A stretch of 64,000 bases of DNA from Halopseudomonas salegens (GTDB lineage: Bacteria > Pseudomonadota > Gammaproteobacteria > Pseudomonadales > Pseudomonadaceae), in NCBI RefSeq assembly GCF_900105655.1, contig NZ_LT629787.1:1054001-1118000 (forward strand), read 5' to 3'. The position numbers and the translations under genes are program-made. Positions within the stretch are counted from its first letter, which is position 1; each line of letters starts with the position of its first letter. The notes beneath the pieces are model-generated. The model worked only from the letters and a program-made list of their open reading frames with translations. It was not told the origin of the DNA and did no database searches. Positions 1 through 7,816 of this stretch are shown here, piece after piece.

Positions 1-1
1 A

Positions 2-496
2 CAGCTGGGCAGGTATGTGAATCAGGATCCGATTGGGTTGGCGGGTGGAATAAATACTTACGGGTATGTTTTACAAAACCCGCTTAGATACACTGATCCG
101 ACTGGTGAAAATCCTGGAATTGCTGCGAGAGGCGGGTGGATAATAGGTCGTTCGGTTGTTGCCCCGGCTATTAATAAAATAGTACAATTGACAACGGGGT
201 CATTGTCACTCGGCGCAGCAATTTATGACATGACTCATAATGATATCCTTATAGATCCAGAAGATACTAAAGTCCCCAGTGAGCCTATACCTATCTCAGA
301 AACGCACGCAACTACCTTGCAGTGCCCCCCGCAAGGTCGCCCTCCAGGAGATCCACGAGAGAATTGTTTTGGACGGGCCGTTCTTAACCACGTAGCATGC
401 TTGATAAAGAGAAGCATGTTTAGCTGTGCTCTTTCCTATGCAAGAGATCTTGCTGCTTGTGCTTTTTCAGCTGCTCACGGAGGTCCTGAAGGATGA
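2..496 (+). CDS. Rhs-family protein, C-terminal end with toxin tip (5' truncated by window edge)
   Basis: The reading frame is open from the left edge. It begins in the last segment of the RHS core ([16 protein letters not shown], then a YTDPTGE motif), the conserved site after which Rhs proteins switch to a variable toxin tip. About 130 residues of tip follow. They contain a glycine/isoleucine-rich stretch that may be hydrophobic and a C-terminal part with five cysteines. I do not recognise the toxin family. The stop codon overlaps the start of the next small gene by four bases (ATGA), the usual arrangement of a toxin and its immunity gene. Most of the protein lies outside the window. Delivery by a type VI or similar secretion system is family knowledge only; no secretion gene is visible here. 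Confidence 0.85.
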   Translation, partial: QLGRYVNQDPIGLAGGINTYGYVLQNPLRYTDPTGENPGIAARGGWIIGRSVVAPAINKIVQLTTGSLSLGAAIYDMTHNDILIDPEDTKVPSEPIPISETHATTLQCPPQGRPPGDPRENCFGRAVLNHVACLIKRSMFSCALSYARDLAACAFSAAHGGPEG

Positions 497-963
497 AACC
501 TTGTGCATGCGATTATACTTTCGGTCCTGATCTAAAACCTTTCGTTAAGCGTACGCAGATTAGGTTAATCGTAGACCTCATGATTTGGTCGGTTGTCGCC
601 TATATTTCGATTATTGTATTATCCGAATTACTACCTAACTGGCTCCAAATTGCAATCAATGGAATTGCCTTTTTTTATATAGCCGGGAATATACTATTGT
701 ATCCGATGTCAAAAAAACGACTAGCTAGTTGTGAAGTGAAAGTTTACAGCGACAGAGTTGTCTACTCGTTTGCTGGAATGGCTACAAACATAATGTTCTC
801 TGAAATCGACAAAATTGAACCTATCCCTAACCTTGAACGAATACAGGAAATTAAATTGGTACTTAAAGATCGATACATAGTTAACTTAGGATGCCTTGAA
901 AGAATGGATGTCTTGTATGAGCTAATATTGAAATCAGCCAACTCTTGGAGAGGCTCTGAATAA
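493..963 (+). CDS. Putative immunity protein, membrane-anchored
   Basis: This is a 156-residue AT-rich frame. It starts in an ATGA overlap with the Rhs tip and has a good GGAGGT ribosome site about nine bases upstream. Two hydrophobic segments near residues 26-65 look like a membrane hairpin. They are followed by a roughly 90-residue soluble part that alternates beta-like stretches, an arrangement reminiscent of small bacterial PH-like membrane proteins. No family was firmly recognised. Its position directly after, and coupled to, an Rhs tip argues that it is the cognate immunity protein protecting the producer. That role is inferred from context alone. Confidence 0.65.
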   Translation: MKPCACDYTFGPDLKPFVKRTQIRLIVDLMIWSVVAYISIIVLSELLPNWLQIAINGIAFFYIAGNILLYPMSKKRLASCEVKVYSDRVVYSFAGMATNIMFSEIDKIEPIPNLERIQEIKLVLKDRYIVNLGCLERMDVLYELILKSANSWRGSE

Positions 964-1016
964 AGTTAATTAGGGGTCGGATACGCTCTTGAAGCTCAAG
1001 CCTTGAGCGAACATCT

Positions 1017-1040
1017 GGGGTCGGGTCTTGTCTTTTGCCT
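1017..1040 (+). repeat. Cassette-boundary motif, copy 1
   Basis: The motif ggggtcgggtcttgtctttt lies just before a truncated rhs core. Closely related copies lie at about 3,662 (start of another tip) and 9,712 (end of the island). A partial copy (aggggtcgg) lies at 971. A short inverse form, acctgaccc, follows at about 1,057. The motif resembles sequences often seen beside REP-associated (Y1) transposase genes, but no transposase is present, so the origin is uncertain. Confidence 0.45.
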
Positions 1041-1068
1041 CGAAAAAGCATCAGTCACCTGACCCTCT

Positions 1069-3126
1069 ATGACTACAACTACGCAGACCGCCAAGCACCT
1101 GCCCGCCACCGACAGCGCCCCGGCCCAGACCGAAGCCTTCGAATGGAACCCCGATGGCCAGCTGCTCGGCGCCGAGAACACCACCCTGGGCATCCGCATC
1201 GAACGGCACTACAACACGCTAGGCCAGCTCAGCCTCGAAGCCCAGTACCTGGGTGACCACTGGAGCTGGCAAGCCAGCCACCAGTACGATGCCCGTGGCC
1301 GCCGCGAACAGAGCCAGCTGGGCGACATCCCTCCCATCGACTGGCTCAGCTACGGCCCCGGCCACCTGCTGGGGATCAGCAGCGGCCCGCTGAGCATTCA
1401 CTTCGCCCGCAACGCCCTGCACCAGGAAACCCAACGCGAACTTTACACCCGCGATGAGGGCGACAACCGGCAGGTACACAAACAACAGCGCCAGTACGAC
1501 GCCCTCGGCCGCCTGGAACACAGCCAGCTCAAGCCTTCGCCCGACAGCCCCAGCGCCCTGCACTGGGAACGCCGCTACCAGTACGACAGCCAGGACCAAC
1601 TCCAGCAGCTGCAAGACAACCGCCACGGTCGTATCGGTTACCAGTACGACGACAGTGGCCGACTCACCGGCAGCCTGCATCAGCAGTCAGAACAGTCCAA
1701 ACAGACCCAAACATACCGCTTTGATGCTGCCGGCAACCGCCTTGACCACGGCCCGCAGGCCGGGGCCAAACCCGAAGACTGGGCCGCCACCGTCGCCGCC
1801 AACCTGCACAATCCCGACTTCAACCTGCTGGGTGAAGGGAAAAGCCAACCGGCCCCCACCGCCGCCTGCTGGCCGGACAACCGCATCCTCAGCCACGAGG
1901 GCGAGCAGTACCACTACGACCGCATCGGCAACCTGATCGAACGGCTCAGCCCCGACGGCAGCCGCCTGCAGCTCGGCTACGACGGCGCCAACCGCCTGAT
2001 TCGGCTGGAACGCACAAAGGCCAACGGCGAACGCTGGACCGCCGACTACGGCTACGACCCCCTGGGCCGACGCCTTTGCAAACAGGTCGAGTACACCGAC
2101 ACCAGCGGTCAAACACAGCCCACGCAGATCACCTGCTACGGCTGGGATGGCGGCCAGCAAAGCGCCGAAGCACGGCTAAGCCAAGGCGGCGAATGGCAAA
2201 TGCGCACCACCCTGTACGAACCGGGTAGCTTCGTGCCGCTACTGCGCATCGGTCAGGACAAAACCAACAACGACCCCATGCTGCTGCAGGTCAAACGCCA
2301 ACTGGCCAGCGCCGGCGAACCCATGCCCGAAGCCCTGCGCCAGGCCCTGGCCGAAGAGGCCAGCGAACCCCGCTACGCCAGCTACCACACCGACCACCTC
2401 GGTACCCCGTTGGCCCTCACGGATGAACAGGGCCAACTGCTCTGGGAAGCCCGACCGGATGATTGGGCGGCGATCAAAGACGAACAAGGAAAAACAGACC
2501 AGCCCATACGTTTTCAGGGGCAGTACGAAGACGAAGAAAGTGGGCTGTATTACAACAGGCATCGATACTACGATCCAGCACTGGGGCGGTATGTGAATCA
2601 GGATCCGATTGGGCTTTTGGGTGGAGTGAATTTTTATTTATATGCAGCTGCAAGCCCAACTAACCACATTGATCCATCTGGACTTATAATCCCACTGGCA
2701 TGGGGCGCGTTTGCTTTCGGAAGTGCTACACTTGTAGCTGTGGGGAACTGGGGACGCAACGTGTTTAATGAGCCGTATCCTGGAGCAAACACTTTAGACG
2801 CAGATTGGATTAAGATGGATCCGGAGCAATCTGTGCTTCATCGGCAGGGTGATGTAAATCTTTCATGCGGGGGGTCCAACCCAGACAAAAATAGGAAGTT
2901 TGTATCGCCTTCCGGCCACAGTGAATACGTAATTGATGAGCTTGACTGTTTGGTTACGGACACAAAAAATCAAGGTACTTATAATTATTTTTCACCTTAC
3001 ACACTATATGGTGTTCCGCATGTTGTAACTGACGTAGCTCCTTACATGATATTCGGGACTTCGCCGTTGGATATGTTTACAAAAGATCGATTTAAAACTT
3101 CAATCGATCTAGTTATTGATAGATAA
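1069..3126 (+). CDS. Truncated Rhs core with complete C-terminal toxin tip (orphan cassette)
   Basis: This 685-residue GC-rich frame consists of RHS/YD repeats (YDARGRR, YDALGRLE, YDDSGRL, YDRIGNL) up to the end-of-core signature. That signature includes [13 protein letters not shown] from about residue 506 and DPSG at 535. A tip of about 146 residues in AT-rich DNA follows, with GHSEYVIDELDCL and a run of aromatic and glycine residues; I cannot name its toxin family. A full Rhs is about 1,400 residues or more, so the N-terminal half is missing. The first ATG (ATGACTACAACT) sits where homology to the second core copy begins, so the start is an accident of truncation. It may be silent donor DNA rather than an expressed gene. 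Confidence 0.75.
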   Translation: MTTTTQTAKHLPATDSAPAQTEAFEWNPDGQLLGAENTTLGIRIERHYNTLGQLSLEAQYLGDHWSWQASHQYDARGRREQSQLGDIPPIDWLSYGPGHLLGISSGPLSIHFARNALHQETQRELYTRDEGDNRQVHKQQRQYDALGRLEHSQLKPSPDSPSALHWERRYQYDSQDQLQQLQDNRHGRIGYQYDDSGRLTGSLHQQSEQSKQTQTYRFDAAGNRLDHGPQAGAKPEDWAATVAANLHNPDFNLLGEGKSQPAPTAACWPDNRILSHEGEQYHYDRIGNLIERLSPDGSRLQLGYDGANRLIRLERTKANGERWTADYGYDPLGRRLCKQVEYTDTSGQTQPTQITCYGWDGGQQSAEARLSQGGEWQMRTTLYEPGSFVPLLRIGQDKTNNDPMLLQVKRQLASAGEPMPEALRQALAEEASEPRYASYHTDHLGTPLALTDEQGQLLWEARPDDWAAIKDEQGKTDQPIRFQGQYEDEESGLYYNRHRYYDPALGRYVNQDPIGLLGGVNFYLYAAASPTNHIDPSGLIIPLAWGAFAFGSATLVAVGNWGRNVFNEPYPGANTLDADWIKMDPEQSVLHRQGDVNLSCGGSNPDKNRKFVSPSGHSEYVIDELDCLVTDTKNQGTYNYFSPYTLYGVPHVVTDVAPYMIFGTSPLDMFTKDRFKTSIDLVIDR
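1096..1890 (+). repeat. Rhs core direct repeat, copy 1 (about 795 bp)
   Basis: This segment is nearly identical to 4,680-5,474 at a constant offset of 3,584 bases, with only scattered mostly silent differences. It encodes the same part of the RHS core (from LPATDSAPAQTEAF to CWPDNRIL). The pair is a ready substrate for homologous recombination that would delete, duplicate or exchange the toxin and immunity genes between the copies. Confidence 0.9.
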
Positions 3127-3139
3127 GGTGAGGCTTAAT

Positions 3140-3646
3140 ATGAAGCTTTTTGGTTCTCTGGTCTCAATTCTCTTATTTTCTGCAATAACCTCTACCGGCT
3201 GTAAGAAAAGCTTTGATATGAGTAAGTATTATTTTGTGCCACAATATCAAACAGGAGGATCAGACGTCCTGTCGTATGGTTTTACTTTTGATTGGGGTGC
3301 TCCAGTTGTTAGTGATGATGAAAATGTTGAGATAGGTGATGAGCTGGTATCTTTTAACCCTGCTATAAGAATAATTTCGGTCCAAAAGGAGTGTAATGCT
3401 GATCTTGAAAGCTTGGAGATTTTATCAAAAGGAGAGGTAGAAATACAACTAACAAAGGATGATGTTGTTAGAGCATCAGAATCCAGGTGGGTTATGAGAG
3501 GCATTCATCTGACTAAGAGTGATAAGGTTGTTCGTATAAGTTTCACTACGTCTTGCACTCAGGAAAGTATAATTTCTGAATTCGAGTTTAGCTACGTAGA
3601 GAAAATTGAGAAGGTTAACTTTTTCACCTTCATTTCTCGTCAATAA
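3140..3646 (+). CDS. Putative lipoprotein immunity protein
   Basis: This is a 169-residue protein. I chose the ATG at 3,140 because it has AAGGTGAGG just upstream and gives a clean lipoprotein signal: MKLFGSLVSILLFSAITSTGC, with the acylated cysteine at about residue 21. The mature part is beta-rich and acidic, with one Cys pair (CNADL and SCTQ). It begins 13 bases after the stop of the Rhs tip and is AT-rich like the tip. A periplasm-facing lipoprotein beside a toxin tip suggests an immunity protein against a toxin that acts in the periplasm or envelope. The family was not recognised. Confidence 0.65.
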   Translation: MKLFGSLVSILLFSAITSTGCKKSFDMSKYYFVPQYQTGGSDVLSYGFTFDWGAPVVSDDENVEIGDELVSFNPAIRIISVQKECNADLESLEILSKGEVEIQLTKDDVVRASESRWVMRGIHLTKSDKVVRISFTTSCTQESIISEFEFSYVEKIEKVNFFTFISRQ

Positions 3647-3659
3647 GCACTAATCGTGG

Positions 3660-4221
3660 TTGCGGGGATCGGTCTTGCCTTTTCTTCCGCTTCGCACGGT
3701 AGCTTCGTCGGGGGCGGATCCGTTGGGGCTTTATCAAGACCCACGGATAGCAATGGCACAACGCGCTGCAGGCCTTGATCCCAATAGAGAAGAGCCCATC
3801 GTAGAAGCTGTTCGATCTTTTAGTAAGTCTGTGTATGACAGAATTATGGAGGGGATTAATTTTGGCGGTAAAGTGGGAGGTATGTTAGTGGTAGGGGTCG
3901 GCGCAAAACAAGACATTGGCGTGGCGATAAGTGCTGATGGAAAAGCATGCGTAACGAATACGACATGTTTAGTTGTTGGACCAATGATAGGTGGAACCAC
4001 TCATGCAGGCGGAAGTGTTGCAACAGGTGCGGTTAATCCAGGAAGCAGTACTTGGGGGGGGTGGTTTAACAGGTCAAATAACTCCAGGTCTAGGGGGTGG
4101 GCTTAGTGGCGAAATTAACCTTGACGGGTCCACTGAGCTATCTGCCGAAGGAACAATGGGCGGCGCTATTGGTGCAGGACTTCTGGTTTGTAAGAAAAGG
4201 ATTTCAGAAGTATGCAACTAA
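3660..4221 (+). pseudogene. Rhs toxin tip without core, frameshifted at a G8 tract
   Basis: No plausible start exists. The frame enters through a boundary motif and joins the tip at GADPLGL, matching the DPIGL end-of-core site (gatccgttggggctt). The tip runs about 110 residues (EEPIVEAVRSFSKSVYDRI, then a glycine-rich stretch) to eight consecutive G at 4,054-4,061. Beyond them the coding frame continues shifted, as GLTGQITPGLGGGLSGEI and so on, to a stop at 4,221. Removing one G would restore a single frame. The 3' end overlaps the next small gene by ten bases, showing that the shifted frame was the original one. It is either a silent cassette, a phase-variable tract or a base-calling error. 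Confidence 0.65.
3662..3695 (+). repeat. Cassette-boundary motif, copy 2 (diverged)
   Basis: The sequence gcggggatcggtcttgcctt, followed by ttcttccgcttcgc, aligns with the motifs at 1,017 and 9,712. It lies exactly between the stop of the preceding immunity gene and the DPLGL junction of this tip. It therefore marks the point where the rhs core that once preceded the tip was lost. Confidence 0.4.
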
Positions 4222-4463
4222 AAAAAATCCAGGCTATATTGGTATTATCCAGCATATTGCTAGCAGTAATTACTTCCATAATAGCTTTTCTTGGTTATAA
4301 AGAAATTGCTGGAAATCTCGTAACAGTAGGTGCGTTTTTTGTAATAGCAGCCTTTTTGAACGGGTACTATATATTAAAAAGGGGGTTCATTAGGGCTAGA
4401 AAACAACGACAGGAGGGGAAACCGATTCTCACAAAGTCTCTCCTTGACGAAGATGACAGTTAG
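4212..4463 (+). CDS. Putative small membrane immunity protein
   Basis: This 83-residue protein has two transmembrane segments (about residues 8-28 and 35-54) and a basic, then acidic, cytoplasmic-type tail (RARKQRQEGK, LLDEDDS). It has an AAGGA ribosome site nine bases upstream. It overlaps the end of the frameshifted tip by ten bases. AT-rich composition and position make it the likely immunity partner of that tip. No family was recognised. Confidence 0.6.
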   Translation: MQLKKIQAILVLSSILLAVITSIIAFLGYKEIAGNLVTVGAFFVIAAFLNGYYILKRGFIRARKQRQEGKPILTKSLLDEDDS

Positions 4464-4502
4464 CTTCTTTGGGAAACTAATAGCTCAAAAAACCGGGCTC
4501 AG

Positions 4503-5633
4503 ATGAACATTCCCGGATTTTCCTACGACGCCCTCGACCGCCTGATCGAAGAGGTCGGCTTTGATGGGCGTACCCAGCGCTACCACTACAACGACGCCGG
4601 CGAACTCATCGCCCATGAAGACAACAACGGCCAGACCACCCATTATGACTACAACCGCGTCGGCCGCCTGAGCGCAAGACACCTGCCCGCCACCGACAGC
4701 GCCCCGGCCCAGACCGAAGCCTTCGAATGGAACCCCGACGGCCAGCTGCTCGGCGCCGAGAACACCACCCTGGGCATCCGCATCGAACGGCACTACAACA
4801 CACTCGGCCAGCTCACCCTCGAAGCCCAGCACCTGGGTGACCACTGGAGCTGGCAGGCCAGTCACCAGTACGATGCCCGTGGCCGCCGCGAACAAAGCCA
4901 GCTGGGCGACATCCCTCCCATCGACTGGCTCAGCTACGGCCCCGGCCACCTGCTGGGGATCAGCAGCGGCCCGCTGAGTATTCACTTCGCCCGCAACGCC
5001 CTGCACCAGGAAACCCAGCGCGAGCTGTACACCCGGGATGAGACCGACAACCGCCAGGTGCATTTGCACCAGCGCCAGTATGACGCCCTGGGTCGCCTGG
5101 AACAGAGTCAACTCAAACCCTCGCCCGACAGCCCCGGCGCCCTGCACTGGGAGCGCCGTTACCAGTACGACAGCCAGGACCAACTGCAGCAGCTGCAGGA
5201 CAACCGCCATGGCCGCATCGGCTACCAGTACGACGCCAGTGGCCGACTCACCGGCAGCCTGCATCAGCAGTCAGAACAGTCCAAACAGACCCAAACATAC
5301 CGCTTTTATGCCGCCGGCAACCGCCTTGACCACGGCCCGCAGGCCGGCGCCAAACCCGAAGACTGGGCCGCCACCGTCGCCGCCAACCTGCACAACCCCG
5401 ACTTCAACCTGCTGGGTGAAGGGAAAAGCCAATCGGCCCCCACCGCCGCCTGCTGGCCGGACAACCGCATCCTCGGTCATAAAATAAATCTGTCCCCTTT
5501 TCTGGAGAATTATGGGATTGTGGACTCACCATGGACTTATAGTGTAAACACAATAGACGAGCTAAGGGCTGGAGTTCAGGGTGCTAATGATGGCTTGTTT
5601 GACAGTGATAATGTATGTGGATGTAGACCATGA
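4503..5633 (+). CDS. Rhs core fragment fused to a short foreign tail (orphan cassette)
   Basis: This 376-residue frame carries a longer 5' part of the RHS core than the first copy (it starts at FSYDALDRLIEEVGFDG). It is almost identical to the first copy over about 265 residues. At CWPDNRILGH (base 5,475) core homology stops abruptly and a 49-residue AT-rich tail follows (KINLSPFLENYGIVDSPW and so on, ending DNVCGCRP). The end-of-core DPIGL signature is absent, so the tip was joined inside the core. The junction carries aaataaatctgtcccctttt, a motif seen near mobile elements in other genomes. The stop overlaps the next gene in an ATGA. Expression is doubtful; the fragment is probably silent. 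Confidence 0.6.
   Translation: MNIPGFSYDALDRLIEEVGFDGRTQRYHYNDAGELIAHEDNNGQTTHYDYNRVGRLSARHLPATDSAPAQTEAFEWNPDGQLLGAENTTLGIRIERHYNTLGQLTLEAQHLGDHWSWQASHQYDARGRREQSQLGDIPPIDWLSYGPGHLLGISSGPLSIHFARNALHQETQRELYTRDETDNRQVHLHQRQYDALGRLEQSQLKPSPDSPGALHWERRYQYDSQDQLQQLQDNRHGRIGYQYDASGRLTGSLHQQSEQSKQTQTYRFYAAGNRLDHGPQAGAKPEDWAATVAANLHNPDFNLLGEGKSQSAPTAACWPDNRILGHKINLSPFLENYGIVDSPWTYSVNTIDELRAGVQGANDGLFDSDNVCGCRP
4680..5474 (+). repeat. Rhs core direct repeat, copy 2 (about 795 bp)
   Basis: This is the partner of 1,096-1,890 at an offset of 3,584 bases. The two differ by scattered substitutions, for example gcaagacacctg versus ccaagcacctg at the left end. Identity ends sharply at cgcatcctc, after which this copy enters unrelated AT-rich sequence. 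Confidence 0.9.
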
Positions 5634-5938
5634 GCCTGGTTAAATATGTGATCCGCATAGGCCTTTCTGGCGTACTGATAATTGCTTTTGTTAGGTATTG
5701 CAACTATTTCATTTATAAAGATGCTGTCGGGCTTTGCCAAGAAATCACCATGTCTGACTCTATAGAAACTGTAAAAGATATAGCTGGCGCCAAAGGGTAC
5801 ACACATTATATACATGAAGGCGAAGGTTTAAAAAAGGTTGTGATACCAACACAAGATAGTCCGTTCTTTAGGTTTGCATGCGTAGTGACGTTTGATGAGG
5901 GTGTGATCCTAAATAAAGAAGCCCGCTCTTATGACTGA
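5630..5938 (+). CDS. Putative membrane-anchored immunity protein
   Basis: This 102-residue protein starts in an ATGA overlap with the stop of the rhs fragment. One N-terminal transmembrane segment (about residues 9-28) is followed by a soluble domain with two cysteines (LCQEI and FACVV). The translational coupling, small size and AT-rich codons fit an immunity gene for the tail encoded just upstream. No known family was recognised, so the function is inferred from position only. Confidence 0.6.
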   Translation: MSLVKYVIRIGLSGVLIIAFVRYCNYFIYKDAVGLCQEITMSDSIETVKDIAGAKGYTHYIHEGEGLKKVVIPTQDSPFFRFACVVTFDEGVILNKEARSYD

Positions 5939-6056
5939 TTATCAGCTGGAAGCACTATCCCGATTGCGCTCACAGCTGAACAAAATCAACTATTCTGGGA
6001 AGCTGACCTGCTACCCTCTGGCTTAGTAATATTCATCACAGCAGAGAACGATGAAC

Positions 6057-6104
6057 ATGAAGAAGTGATTTCCAGACGAGCAGATCATCAGCATTTCCAA
6101 GGAG
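6057..6104 (+). mobile_element. Remnant of an IS3-family orfA start
   Basis: Reading from ATG 6,057 gives MKK, a stop, then FPDEQIISISKEG. This is the characteristic N-terminus of IS3-family OrfA (typically MKKSRFTDEQII), here with a nonsense codon at position four. Homology ends after about 16 codons, where an inverted repeat begins. Only this scrap of the element can be seen. Confidence 0.5.
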
Positions 6105-6206
6105 GGTGGTCTCAAGGTTCAAGTGCTTGTTGAGTACCTTCAGCTGTAGGCGAGAAATAATCTTAAATCCATTAACTAAGTGTTGCACTTGGACCTTGAG
6201 ACCACC
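6105..6206. repeat. 22-bp inverted repeat flanking 58 bp
   Basis: The arm ggtggtctcaaggttcaagt at 6,105-6,126 returns in reverse complement at 6,185-6,206 with one mismatch. The arms enclose 58 AT-rich bases without a reading frame. The structure abuts the IS3 orfA scrap and could be a solo insertion-element end pair or a small hairpin element. Confidence 0.6.
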
Positions 6207-6231
6207 ATGCCACCCTGTTGCGAGTGTCTAG

Positions 6232-6687
6232 ATGTTGAACTATATAACTACTAAGAAATGCACCGCAGTATTTCATTTTTTCTTGGCGCTTACTTTTTTT
6301 TATTTCATGGATAGATCGCTGGTGTTCTTCATCGAACTATTGGCCGGCTTTTTTAGTCAAAACATAACAGAGCCAAACTATATTTTTAATAAGTCATGGG
6401 GAGCGTTAAATTTTTTTATCGTTTCTGTGTTTGTATTTATGCTTCTAGGTGGTGAGAAGTATTCAAATTATCGCAAAGCATTTCTCTGTGTTTTTTTGTA
6501 TTTCTTTTTTGTGTTTTTGGTAAAAGTCAATTTTCTTGCAAAAAATGAGCATCTCCTCTCCAGCGAAGATTTTTATTTTAGACTGGCATTCGAAATTCTC
6601 ATTCTTTGCGCACTCTACATACTATTCCTCAAGCTTGGGAGAGTGATATCTCTGTATGAGAACATCAAACGATATCTTTCTCAGTGA
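6232..6687 (+). CDS. Small multi-pass membrane protein of unknown function
   Basis: This 151-residue, very AT-rich, phenylalanine-rich protein has about four hydrophobic segments (near residues 11-38, 57-72, 81-100 and 118-136). Nothing in it matches a family I know. It has no recognisable Rhs tip in front, only the inverted repeat and the IS3 scrap, and its ribosome site is weak. By composition and company it is probably another orphan immunity gene whose toxin partner has been lost. Confidence 0.45.
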   Translation: MLNYITTKKCTAVFHFFLALTFFYFMDRSLVFFIELLAGFFSQNITEPNYIFNKSWGALNFFIVSVFVFMLLGGEKYSNYRKAFLCVFLYFFFVFLVKVNFLAKNEHLLSSEDFYFRLAFEILILCALYILFLKLGRVISLYENIKRYLSQ

Positions 6688-6727
6688 GTTTCTGTCTGCT
6701 CATATCAGAGCCACGGCAATCGAGGGT

Positions 6728-6750
6728 GTTCAAAGCTCTGTGTCACGCAC
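6728..6750. repeat. 23-bp island repeat, copy 1
   Basis: The sequence gttcaaagctctgtgtcacg followed by cac recurs at 7,677-7,699 with one change. Both copies lie in gene-free gaps between small membrane-protein genes. I do not recognise the parent element. Confidence 0.6.
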
Positions 6751-6975
6751 ACCCGGCATGAAGTCCATGCCTATGACGGTACCGACTGGTAATGTCTGGT
6801 AAAGCCGTATCACAAGGGAGAGAAATGATGGGGGCGAGCTTGTAATGAAAACAGCGCTATCAAGCAAGGTGTCTATTCTATTGCCTAGGCGCAACTGGCT
6901 GATTCTTGACGTAGCGCTTCTGCTCACTCCCTGCTTTCCAAGCAATGGTCAAGTATGCCGGCAGCAGGTGTCAAA

Positions 6976-7233
6976 ATGTACTCACTAAAGCACACGCTAA
7001 AAAAAGGCGGGTTTTGGTTGTCGATGTTTTTTGTTTGTCTTTTTATCTCGATCATTACAGGTTTAGCTGGATATAAGTCCTTATCTACAGTCTTCTTTTA
7101 TGGGGGATTTATTTGCTTGTTTTTTATGTACTACTGGTCTGCAAAGCATGTAATTAAAGGAAACAAGGTGGTATTTAGGTTTTTAAGAAAAAAGTTGAGA
7201 AACAAAAAAGAAGATCGTGATGAGTCTGAATAG
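6976..7233 (+). CDS. Small two-helix membrane protein, immunity-like
   Basis: I place the start at ATG 6,976, which has an AGGTG ribosome site seven bases upstream. The product has 85 residues: two transmembrane segments (about 14-30 and 39-54) and a strongly basic then acidic tail (RFLRKKLRNKKEDRDESE). It resembles in shape the 83-residue protein at 4,212. The same frame stays open after its stop for 44 codons, which belong to the next tip fragment. No family was recognised; an immunity role is a guess from context. Confidence 0.5.
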   Translation: MYSLKHTLKKGGFWLSMFFVCLFISIITGLAGYKSLSTVFFYGGFICLFFMYYWSAKHVIKGNKVVFRFLRKKLRNKKEDRDESE

Positions 7234-7368
7234 CGGCTTGCTAGCATAGTCCGCCGGACGTCGGTTTATGGCGGGGACCCTAAAACAAATGGGTCGCAAA
7301 AAAGATGCAACAGTGGTGTCTGTTCCCAGGAAGCTATTAATGAAATGATTAAGAATGGTGAGCTTTAA
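7234..7368 (+). pseudogene. C-terminal scrap of an Rhs-type toxin tip
   Basis: A 44-codon open stretch without a start ends KRCNSGVCSQEAINEMIKNGEL. Its stop shares one base with the ATG of the next membrane gene. The tight junction is the same as in the intact toxin and immunity pairs of this island, so I read it as the last part of a toxin tip whose front was deleted. The toxin type cannot be told. Confidence 0.45.
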
Positions 7369-7571
7369 TGAGGTCAATCCCAAAAAATATAAGACATTCG
7401 ATTTTAAAGGGATCGAGGCTCGGGGCTTGCCTGTGGGCGGTGTATTTACTTACGCAAGTTGTAAGGTCTATCTTGTATGATTATGAAATAAATTTCTTCG
7501 ATATTTGCGTGATGTTTCTGATTTATATTTTTGTGTTCTCCTGCAGATATATAATCATGCGCCGCCAGTAG
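7368..7571 (+). CDS. Small membrane protein, putative immunity
   Basis: This 67-residue protein has two hydrophobic helices (about 17-36 and 43-60). It has a GGTGAG ribosome site and starts on the last base of the tip fragment's stop codon. The coupling suggests it is the immunity partner of the deleted toxin. It is AT-rich and belongs to no recognised family. Confidence 0.5.
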   Translation: MRSIPKNIRHSILKGSRLGACLWAVYLLTQVVRSILYDYEINFFDICVMFLIYIFVFSCRYIIMRRQ

Positions 7572-7676
7572 GATGGATTGAACGCGGCTTTCTAGGGAGA
7601 GCTGTTACCCTTAGAGTCTGTAAATCAAGTGGTGAAACTGTCCACGGCTGGGTAATTTCTGGTTCAGTGGCATAAC

Positions 7677-7699
7677 GTTCAATGCTCTGTGTCACGCAC
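7677..7699. repeat. 23-bp island repeat, copy 2
   Basis: This copy (gttcaatgctctgtgtcacg, then cac) matches 6,728-6,750 at 22 of 23 positions. It lies in the 245-bp gap before the paralogous pair at 7,817 and 8,356. Confidence 0.6.
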
Positions 7700-7816
7700 G
7701 CCAGACTCATGGGATGATGTGATTCTACTGCCGCTCAGGAAGTGAAGGTTCTTCGTAAGCGTCCGGTAATCGAGTAGCCAGAATGCTTATAAAATTGTAG
7801 CCAGAGGGATGAAAAT

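Noticed and set aside
1219..2160. Long open frames on the minus strand and other frames within the rhs core
   Set aside because: They are mirror frames of GC-rich YD-repeat coding sequence, rich in Val, Ala and Gly, with no independent start signals or domains.
6728..6950. Group II intron or tRNA fragment suggested by gtgtcacgcac and the following gtaccgactggtaatg
   Set aside because: No domain V-like hairpin, reverse transcriptase or cloverleaf could be drawn; the repeat is kept as unknown.
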